DNA of 6,901 nt, taken from Tardiphaga sp. (GTDB lineage: Bacteria; Pseudomonadota; Alphaproteobacteria; Rhizobiales; Xanthobacteraceae). Both the position numbers and the translations under genes were made by a program. This document shows, piece after piece, positions 1 to 5,103 of this stretch. Within the stretch, counting starts at the first letter, position 1, and every line of letters begins with the position of its first letter. The stretch covers positions 1-6,901 of the forward strand of contig JAQGJF010000828.1 of assembly GCA_028290765.1 (NCBI GenBank), given 5' to 3'. A model generated the notes under the pieces. It had not been told where the DNA came from, searched no databases, and was given only the letters and a program-made list of their open reading frames with translations.

Positions 1-1518
1 TACATCGTCATCAACCAGACCTAGGCGCTGGTCACGATCGACTTCAATTCGGGCCGTTCGACCCGGGAAAAGCACATCGAGGACACCTAGCTCAAGACCA
101 ATGACGAGGCCGCCGAGGAAGACGCGCGGCAACTGCGGTTGCGCGATCTGGCGGGCCTGATCGTCATCGATTTCATCGACATGGACGAGAAGCGCAACAA
201 TCGCGCGGTCGAGCGCAAGCTCAGCGATTGCCTGCGGCAGGATCGCGCCCGGATCCAGGTCGGCCGCATCTCGCATTTCGGCTTGCTGGAGATGTCGCGC
301 CAGCGCATCCGTGCCAGCGTGCTGGAGAGTTCGACCGAGGTCTGCCCGCATTGTGGCGGCAGCGGCCACGTCCGCTCGGTGTCTTCTGTCGCGCTGCAAT
401 TGCTGCGCGGTCTCGAAGAAATCCTGATGAAGGGCGCGACCCACAATCTGGTGGTGCGCACCCGCACCGACGTCGCGTTGTATGTGCTCCATCACAAGCG
501 CGGCCATCTGCGCGATCTCGAAAACAGCTTCAAGGTGACGCTGGCCGTGATCGCCGATCCGAGCGTTACGGGTCAGCAGTCCTTCATTATCGATCGTGGC
601 GAACAAGTGCATACGCTGGAAGCAGCCAAGGCCTTGCTCGCTGCGCAGGTCGCGGCGTTCCCGCCGCCGCTTGAGGAACCCTACGAAGAAGAAGAACAGT
701 TCGAAGTCGAGGCGGAAGTCGAAACCGAAGAGACCGAAGGCCTCGCCGACGATCAGGCGGCCAGCGAAGGGGGCGACAGCGAGACCGACGCCGATGGCCG
801 CAAGCGCAAGCGGCGGCGGCGGCGGCGCGGCCGCTCGGGCGAAGCTCGCGAAGGCGGTGCTCCGCAGCCGCGCGACGATCATGAAATGCCTGTCGCCGTC
901 TCGACCGCGGTTGAAGGCGCCGATGCGGTTGCCGACGACGGCGAAGGCGACGACGACGAATCCGAGGATCAGGGCGGCGAGGTCCGCACCGATCAGGCGG
1001 CCGGCGGCGAACGGCGGCCACGCCGTCGTGGACGTCGCGGCGGACGCCGCCGTCGCGGTGGACCGGAAGACGGTCTGGCTGGATCGATTGCCGACGAATT
1101 GGGGCCGACATCGGTTCCGGAATCGACCTCGGCGGTCGCGGATTTCGATGGCTATGCGCCCGAGCCGTATCGTCCCGAGCCCGAACCTTATCGTCCGGCG
1201 CCCGAACCGGTGGCCTCGCAGCCCGAACTGCAGCATGCCGATCAGAGCCAGCAGGAAGCACCGCGTGCCCCTGCCCCCACTCAGGACGAGAACACCCAGG
1301 ACGCGGAGCGAGCTGCCGCGCGGCGGCGTTCGACGGTCCGCGAGAAGGTGAGCTTCATGACCGCGGCACAGCCGGAAGCCCAGGCTTCCGTTGCCCCTGC
1401 CCCGGTCCAGCCGCAATCGCCGGAGCCCGCTCCGCAGCCGGCGCCCGAGCCCGCAGCCAGCGAACAGCCGCGGCGGGCCGGATGGTGGTCACGCGCTTTC
1501 GGCAACGGCAACGACTGA
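1..1518 (+). CDS. rne: Ribonuclease E, C-terminal part (5' end outside window; two in-frame TAG near the edge)
   Basis: This is the endoribonuclease that starts mRNA decay and rRNA/tRNA processing and scaffolds the RNA degradosome. Reading frame 1 from base 1 gives the RNase E/G catalytic core. The two metal-binding aspartates are kept: IDFNSG (Asp codon 40-42, E. coli D303 equivalent) and VIDFIDM (Asp codon 169-171, E. coli D346 equivalent). RISHFGLLEMSRQR follows, then the zinc-link CPHCGGSG (Cys codons 343-345 and 352-354). After about base 670 the protein becomes low-complexity: an acidic stretch, an Arg/Lys block (799-834), a second Arg/Gly block (about 1012-1065), Pro/Glu repeats, and a C-terminal EQPRRAGWW motif. 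Codons 22-24 and 88-90 are TAG where the family has Glu and Ala, so the uninterrupted frame runs only from base 91 and its first usual start codon is TTG at 139. I treat this as a real rne gene with a damaged or misread edge, because coding constraint downstream is intact. Family identity is very secure; integrity of the 5' part is not. Confidence 0.93.
22..90 (+). other. Two in-frame TAG codons inside the conserved RNase E core
   Basis: TAG occurs at 22-24, in the context INQT-stop-ALV where RNase E proteins have Glu (QTEAL). It occurs again at 88-90, in the context IEDT-stop-LKTN where the family usually has Ala. The surrounding residues remain recognisable in the same frame, so these are substitutions and not a frameshift. 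None of the complete genes in the window ends in TAG (stops seen are TGA and TAA), but five genes are too few to argue for codon reassignment. Sequencing or assembly error near an end is the simplest reading. Confidence 0.9.
799..1065 (+). repeat. Low-complexity RNase E tail: arginine blocks and a short CGG run
   Basis: Within the rne frame, codons 799-834 read RKRKRRRRRRGR and include five consecutive CGG triplets at 811-825. A second Arg/Gly-rich block (RRPRRRGRRGG followed by RRRRGG) lies at about 1012-1065. An acidic segment rich in Asp/Glu lies between them (about 910-990), and another precedes them (about 670-790). In this family such Arg-rich patches bind RNA. The CGG run is a place where slippage could add or remove arginines without a frameshift. 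Confidence 0.75.
1159..1194 (+). repeat. Pro-Glu-Pro-Tyr-Arg direct repeat in the RNase E tail
   Basis: A 15-base unit at 1159-1173 (CCCGAGCCGTATCGT) recurs at 1180-1194 (CCCGAACCTTATCGT) with 13 of 15 bases identical. Both encode PEPYR, and a looser PEP copy follows. The differences are both at third codon positions, which suggests the duplicated peptide has been kept under coding constraint. It lies in the disordered scaffold region and has no known function that I can name. Confidence 0.6.
1462..1512 (+). other. GWW motif at the RNase E C-terminus, probable PNPase docking site
   Basis: The last residues of the rne frame read EQPRRAGWWSRAFG and then a few more before TGA. In Caulobacter RNase E, a closely similar C-terminal peptide containing GWW flanked by arginines is the established binding site for polynucleotide phosphorylase. 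The Trp-Trp pair is encoded at 1483-1488. The match in position (extreme C-terminus) and composition is good. Binding in this organism is inferred. Confidence 0.7.
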
Positions 1519-1553
1519 ACGCCGCATCGAGAGCACGCAAGCGCTAAAACGAC

Positions 1554-1583
1554 AAAACCGCCCGGCTTGCCGGGCGGTTTTTT
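1554..1583. terminator. Bidirectional intrinsic terminator between rne and dctA
   Basis: A perfect 12-bp stem (AAAACCGCCCGG at 1554-1565, CCGGGCGGTTTT at 1570-1581) closes a CTTG loop. On the + strand a run of six T (1578-1583) follows, 35 bases after the rne stop. On the minus strand the A run at 1554-1557 gives four T after the same stem, 23 bases beyond the dctA stop. It therefore sits correctly to end both convergent transcripts, and looks stronger in the rne direction. Confidence 0.9.
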
Positions 1584-1605
1584 CATGCAGCCGTCGATAC
1601 GGTAG

Positions 1606-2934
1606 TCAGCCCGTCGTCACCGCGGTCTCGAGATCCGACGGATCGATGGTCTTGTTGAGATTGGCGTGCAGCCTGTCGTGATCGAGTTCACCCTCCCACC
1701 ACGACACCACGACACAGGCAACCCCGTTGCCGCAGAGGTTGGTCAGCGCGCGGCACTCACTCATGAATTTGTCGATGCCGAGCACGATCGCCATGCCCGG
1801 CACCAGCCGCGGATCGACCACGGCCAGCGTCGCCGCCAGCGTGATGAAGCCGGCACCTGTAATGCCGGAGGCGCCCTTCGAGGTCAGCATAGCGACCAGG
1901 AGGATGGTGATCTGCTGTCCTATCGTGAGATCGAAGCCCAGCGCCTGCGCGATGAACAGCGTGGCCAGCGTCATGTAGATGTTGGTGCCGTCGAGGTTGA
2001 ACGAATAGCCGGTCGGCACAACGAGGCCGACCACCGATTTGGAACAGCCGAGCCGTTCAAGCTTCTCCATCAGCGAGGGTAGCGCGCTCTCGGAGGATGA
2101 CGTACCGAGCACGATCAGCAATTCGTCCTTGATGTAGGCCAGGAATTTGAAGATCGAGAACCCGACCATCCGCGCGATCACGCCGAGCACGACGAAGACG
2201 AACAGCGCCGCCGTCAGGTAAAAGGTCGCGATTAACCCGATCAGATTCAGGATTGCACCGGTGCCGAACTTGCCGATCGTATAGGCCATGGCGCCGAACG
2301 CACCGATCGGCGCCGCCTTCATGACGATCGAGATGACGCCGAACACCGCATGCGCCGCGTCGTCGATGAAAGAGCGGATGGTGTGGCCGCGCTCGCCGAG
2401 GCCCATGATGGCGAAGCCGAACAACACCGAGAACAGCAGCACCTGCAGGATTTCGCCCTGCGCGAAGGCGCCGACGACGGTGTCGGGAATGATATGCAGG
2501 AAAAAATCAACGCTCTTCTGGGCTTCGGCCTGCTTGGCGAAGCCGGCTACCTTGGTCGCGTCGGCCATGGCGCCGCCGAATCCCGCACCCGGCCTGACCA
2601 CGTTGCCGACGATCAGGCCGATCACGAGCGCGAAGGTCGAGACGATCTCGAAATAGACCAGCGCCTTGACGCCGATGCGCCCGACCTTCTTGGCGTCCTG
2701 GATGTGGGAAATCCCCGAAACGACGGTGCAGAAGATGATCGGCGCGATCACCATCTTGATCAGCTTGATGAAGCCGTCGCCGAGCGCCTTGATCCAGTCG
2801 TTGGTGGCGAAGCTGGGCCACAGCCACCCAACCACCGCACCGAGCAGGATGGCGATCAGAACCTGCAGATAGAGGATTTTATACCACGGCTTGGCTGCGG
2901 ACGCTGGCGCGCCGGTCGCGATCACTGCCGACAT
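1606..2934 (-). CDS. dctA: C4-dicarboxylate:cation symporter DctA
   Basis: This is an inner-membrane secondary transporter of the DAACS/glutamate transporter family that imports succinate, fumarate and malate. The protein is 442 aa from the chosen start, the usual DctA size. It shows family hallmarks in order: [11 protein letters not shown] (51-61), YFEIVST (94-100), the hairpin-1 serine motif TSSSE (278-282), SFNLDGT (311-317, the NxDGT substrate/cation motif), hairpin-2 [10 protein letters not shown] (354-363), and the last core helix [12 protein letters not shown] (388-399) with Asp388, Arg395 and Asn399. The FMSE.RALTN form matches dicarboxylate carriers better than glutamate or neutral amino-acid members. 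A start 15 bases upstream (2949) is possible. The ATG at 2934 is preferred because GGGAG lies 8 bases before it, whereas the earlier ATG lacks a Shine-Dalgarno. No dctB/dctD regulatory pair lies beside it, and I found no good sigma-54 site. It stops at the shared terminator, convergent with rne. Confidence 0.95.
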   Translation of the reverse strand: MSAVIATGAPASAAKPWYKILYLQVLIAILLGAVVGWLWPSFATNDWIKALGDGFIKLIKMVIAPIIFCTVVSGISHIQDAKKVGRIGVKALVYFEIVSTFALVIGLIVGNVVRPGAGFGGAMADATKVAGFAKQAEAQKSVDFFLHIIPDTVVGAFAQGEILQVLLFSVLFGFAIMGLGERGHTIRSFIDDAAHAVFGVISIVMKAAPIGAFGAMAYTIGKFGTGAILNLIGLIATFYLTAALFVFVVLGVIARMVGFSIFKFLAYIKDELLIVLGTSSSESALPSLMEKLERLGCSKSVVGLVVPTGYSFNLDGTNIYMTLATLFIAQALGFDLTIGQQITILLVAMLTSKGASGITGAGFITLAATLAVVDPRLVPGMAIVLGIDKFMSECRALTNLCGNGVACVVVSWWEGELDHDRLHANLNKTIDPSDLETAVTTG

Positions 2935-2942
2935 GACGTTTA

Positions 2943-2947
2943 CTCCC
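2943..2947 (-). promoter_or_regulatory. Ribosome binding site that sets the dctA start
   Basis: On the minus strand GGGAG is followed by 8 bases and then the ATG at 2934. This site overlaps the upstream in-frame ATG (2949-2947), whose own leader has no purine-rich motif at the right distance. This favours the shorter 442-residue product. Confidence 0.65.
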
Positions 2948-2949
2948 AT

Positions 2950-2986
2950 CAGACTTCAGGGAGACGTCTGTCATGTTTGCGCAGAC
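2950..2986. repeat. Three evenly spaced 5-base inverted arms in the dctA leader
   Basis: On the + strand CAGAC (2950-2954), GTCTG (2966-2970) and CAGAC (2982-2986) are each separated by 11 bases, so the middle arm can pair with either neighbour but not both. The middle also contains the palindrome AGACGTCT (2962-2969). The block lies between the candidate promoter and the dctA start. It could be an operator or alternative hairpins in the leader, but arms this short may be chance. Confidence 0.3.
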
Positions 2987-3000
2987 GGCGGCCCCATTGA

Positions 3001-3029
3001 ATTACAGCCAAAATCAATTAGGCATGCAA
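3001..3029 (-). promoter_or_regulatory. Candidate sigma-70 promoter for dctA
   Basis: On the minus strand a TTGCAT box (3024-3029) is separated by exactly 17 bases from TGTAAT (3001-3006). The -10 box matches TATAAT at five of six positions; the -35 box matches TTGACA at only three. It would start transcription at about 2993, giving a leader of roughly 60 bases. The surrounding segment is also clearly more AT-rich than the rest of the window. This is a pattern match only. Confidence 0.4.
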
Positions 3030-3070
3030 AGTCAATGGCGCCAGTAAGCTTTTAGGCCTAGGCGATCCCC

Positions 3071-3679
3071 TTACCGCCGACGATCGACCAGCCGCCGCAG
3101 CGCCGGCACCAGCGCCGCAGCGAGCGCATTCTTGACCAGCGAGGCCGCGATGAACGGCGCGACGCCGACCAGCCAGGCCTTGTCGACGCCGAGCCGCAAG
3201 CCGAAGGCGAGCCAGGCGAAGCCAAGCGCCAGAATGACGATGTGTCCTGCGCCCATCGCGACGAACAGCCTCGGCACCGAACGATCCCAGCCGCGCTCGC
3301 TCAGCCAGCCGGTAATAGCGGCGGCAGCCACGAAGCCGATCAAATAGCCCCCGGTCGGGCCCAGCAGCGGCGCGAGGCCGCCGACCGGGCCGGCAAACAC
3401 CGGCAATCCGGCCGCGCCCTCCACCAGATAGGCGATCATGGTCGCGGCACCGAGCCGCCAGCCGTAGGCGGCGCCGATCATCAGCACCACCAGGGTCTGC
3501 AGCGTCATCGGCACGTAGGGCAGCGGCAGATTGATCTTGGCCGACAGGGTCAGCAATGCCGTTCCCAGCACGACCAGGATGCCCGCGCGCAGCAGGCCTG
3601 TCGCCCCCTCCGTGCGATCAGGCCACATCAGGGCGGCGATCGGAAAATGACGGGCGGTTGCCTCGGGGAGCGTTGACAC
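3071..3679 (-). CDS. bioY: Biotin transporter BioY (S component, ECF-type)
   Basis: This is the substrate-binding integral membrane component for biotin uptake. The 202-residue product is of normal BioY length. It contains the family pattern VPMTLQTL (56-63), GLPVFAG (91-97), GPTGGYLIGF (107-116) and a C-terminal helix with Lys183, and hydrophobicity suggests about six membrane segments. The frame stays open further upstream (to a TTG at 3763). The GTG at 3679 is chosen because AAGGAG lies six bases before it and because the extra residues are not family-like. No ATPase (BioM) or transmembrane partner (BioN) gene is adjacent, so this is a solitary BioY here. Such proteins either work without dedicated partners or share a housekeeping ECF module. 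The gene is co-directional with dctA (136-base gap downstream) and the aminotransferase (101-base gap upstream). No BioR-type TTATNNATAA operator is visible upstream. Identification is secure. Confidence 0.93.
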   Translation of the reverse strand: MSTLPEATARHFPIAALMWPDRTEGATGLLRAGILVVLGTALLTLSAKINLPLPYVPMTLQTLVVLMIGAAYGWRLGAATMIAYLVEGAAGLPVFAGPVGGLAPLLGPTGGYLIGFVAAAAITGWLSERGWDRSVPRLFVAMGAGHIVILALGFAWLAFGLRLGVDKAWLVGVAPFIAASLVKNALAAALVPALRRLVDRRR

Positions 3680-3685
3680 GGCGGT

Positions 3686-3691
3686 CTCCTT
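3686..3691 (-). promoter_or_regulatory. Strong ribosome binding site that sets the GTG start of bioY
   Basis: AAGGAG on the minus strand, six bases before GTG at 3679. It is the clearest Shine-Dalgarno in the window and decides in favour of the GTG start over the longer open frame beginning at 3763. Confidence 0.8.
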
Positions 3692-3733
3692 GAACTGCGC
3701 GACGATGCGCGCGCAATGATGAACGTAGAGCCG

Positions 3734-3763
3734 GCTATAGCGACGAACGGCGCCGTCCGGCAA
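3734..3763 (-). promoter_or_regulatory. Candidate promoter for bioY
   Basis: On the minus strand TTGCCG (3758-3763) and TATAGC (3734-3739) are spaced by 18 bases. The -10 box lies within the 8-base palindrome GCTATAGC (3734-3741), which could overlap a regulator site. The position, about 50 bases before the GTG start and downstream of the aminotransferase stop, fits an independent bioY promoter. Each box matches consensus only partly. Confidence 0.35.
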
Positions 3764-3780
3764 GCGATACGCGGCATGGA

Positions 3781-4989
3781 TCAGCCATGCGCAGGACCGC
3801 CTTGCTTAAGCCATCGCGTGATGCGCGCGACGGCTTCATGCATGTCGTCCGCGGAACGGGCGTAGGAAAACCGAACGAAGGCGCGGCCGTGGATCGGATC
3901 GAAGTCGACGCCCGACGTTGCCGCGACATGCGCCTGCTCCAGCATCCGCTTGGTGAAATCGAGGCTGTCGGAGCTGAATTTCGACACATCCGCATAGAGA
4001 TAGAATGCGCCATCGGCAGGCAGGAAGGTGTCGAGGCCGGCCTGCGGCAGACCGTCGATCAGGATACGGCGGTTTTCCTGATAGCCGCGTTTGACGCTTT
4101 CCATCTCGTCGCGGCCCTCGAACGCCGCCTCGGCGGCCATCTGCGACAGGGTCGGCACCGAGATTGCGAGGTTTTGCTGCAGCCGCTCGATCGGACGCAC
4201 CATCGGCTCGGGAACCAGCATCCAGCCGACCCGCCAGCCGGTCATGCAGAAATATTTCGAGAACGAATTGATCACCAGCGCGTTCGGCGAGAGCTGTGCC
4301 GCGGTCACGGCGGGAAACGCATAATCGAGGCCGTGATAGATCTCGTCGGATATAAAGCGGATGCCCTCGCTTTCCGCGGACTCGATCAGGCCGGTCAGTG
4401 CCTCGCGCGACATCATCGTGCCGGTCGGATTGGCCGGGCTCGCCACCAGCACCCCTTTCAGCGGCATCTTGCGGTGGGCTGCCAGCAAGGCCTCGCCGGT
4501 CAAGGCGTGACGGGTCTCGCCATGGGTCTCGATCAGCACCGGCTCGCAGCCCAACGCTTTCAGGATGTGGCGATAGGGCGGATAACCGGGCACCGTGACC
4601 GCTACCCGGTCCCCCGGCTCGAACATCGCCAGAAAGGCCAGGATGAACGCGCCCGAGGAGCCTGTGGTGACGACGATCCGCTCGGGATCGACGCTGCAGC
4701 CATAGGCGTCGCGATAATGCCTGGCGATCCGCGCCCGCAGCGAGGGCATGCCGAGTGCCGACGTGTAGTCGATCCGCCCCTGCGTGAGGGCGGCCTGGGC
4801 GGCTGCGATGGCCGGTTTCGGCGCCGGGGTGTCCGGCTGTCCGACCTCCATGTGAATCACATGACCGCCGGCCGCCTCGATCCGCGCCGCCGCGGCCATG
4901 ACGTCCATCACCATGAACGGTGGAACATCGCTGCGCGCGGACGCGGTCAGAAGGGTCTTGGCGCGGTTTCTGGCTGTCGTATCGTGCAT
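3781..4989 (-). CDS. Class I/II pyridoxal-phosphate aminotransferase
   Basis: This is a cytoplasmic fold-type I PLP enzyme that transfers an amino group between an amino acid and a 2-oxo acid; the exact substrate cannot be read from sequence. The 402-residue protein is of normal size. Visible family elements are EVGQPDTPAP (48-57), the cofactor phosphate loop TTGSSGAF (108-115), PGYPPYR with Tyr136 for ring stacking, ASPANPTG with Asn187, SDEIYHG with Asp215 (pairs with the pyridine nitrogen) and Tyr218, the Schiff-base lysine Lys245 in NSFSKYFCMTGWRVGW, and the substrate carboxylate arginine Arg373 in FVRFSYA. All key residues are present, so it should be active. The ATG at 4989 has only a weak Shine-Dalgarno. 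It is kept because the N-terminal SARSDVPPFMVMDVM segment looks like the family's normal start region. It is divergent from the metalloprotease gene. Aspartate/aromatic-type (AspC-like) aminotransferases are the closest general class. Confidence 0.93.
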   Translation of the reverse strand: MHDTTARNRAKTLLTASARSDVPPFMVMDVMAAAARIEAAGGHVIHMEVGQPDTPAPKPAIAAAQAALTQGRIDYTSALGMPSLRARIARHYRDAYGCSVDPERIVVTTGSSGAFILAFLAMFEPGDRVAVTVPGYPPYRHILKALGCEPVLIETHGETRHALTGEALLAAHRKMPLKGVLVASPANPTGTMMSREALTGLIESAESEGIRFISDEIYHGLDYAFPAVTAAQLSPNALVINSFSKYFCMTGWRVGWMLVPEPMVRPIERLQQNLAISVPTLSQMAAEAAFEGRDEMESVKRGYQENRRILIDGLPQAGLDTFLPADGAFYLYADVSKFSSDSLDFTKRMLEQAHVAATSGVDFDPIHGRAFVRFSYARSADDMHEAVARITRWLKQGGPAHG

Positions 4990-5103
4990 GGAAATCTGCT
5001 ATCTGCCCCATTCGCCCGGGTTTCGGCGATGGGGGGCGGCATGCCCCTCTCCCGCCGTATTCCACGGTTTGTTAGGACATATCTCGGATCCGAACCACGG
5101 CCA
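4990..5103. other. Divergent intergenic region with competing G/C hairpins
   Basis: This 114-base gap must hold the promoters of both the aminotransferase (minus) and the M48 protease (plus), but I see no convincing -35/-10 pair for either. It does hold an imperfect inverted repeat (CCCCATTCGCC at 5006-5016 against GGCGATGGGG at 5025-5034, one bulged base, 8-base loop). A second stem is GGGGC (5033-5037) with GCCCC (5043-5047). Both compete for the G run at 5031-5036. An alternative ATG for the protease (5041) sits within the second hairpin. Confidence 0.5.

Noticed and set aside
1..138. Genetic-code change (TAG read as an amino acid)
   Set aside because: Only two TAG codons occur, both beside other improbable substitutions at one edge, and no other gene in the window has internal TAG. 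An error or local decay explains all of it.
587..1261. Long open frames on both strands over the RNase E tail (224 codons on minus, 251 on plus in another frame)
   Set aside because: They arise from Arg/Pro/Ala-rich repetitive sequence in the rne tail and have low-complexity products with no family features.
2350..3000. A 216-codon + strand open frame antisense to dctA
   Set aside because: DctA has full-length family conservation on the other strand; the antisense product is Asp/Arg/His-rich and unlike any known fold.
3024..3050. A possible sigma-54 promoter (TGGCGC followed by TTGCA) upstream of dctA on the minus strand
   Set aside because: The spacing between the GG and GC elements is 13 bases instead of the required 10, so it is not a usable -24/-12 element.
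3734..3741. GCTATAGC as a BioR operator for bioY
   Set aside because: It shares only the central TATA-like bases with the TTATNNATAA BioR consensus and lacks the flanking TTA/TAA arms. It is better explained as part of a -10 candidate.
3787..5103. A + strand open frame antisense to the whole aminotransferase and continuous with the bepA frame, giving an apparent 912-residue protein
   Set aside because: The aminotransferase on the opposite strand has every catalytic residue. The antisense translation is rich in Arg/His/Gly with no family resemblance. The signal peptide of the protease begins only at about 5104. Long antisense frames are common in high-GC DNA.
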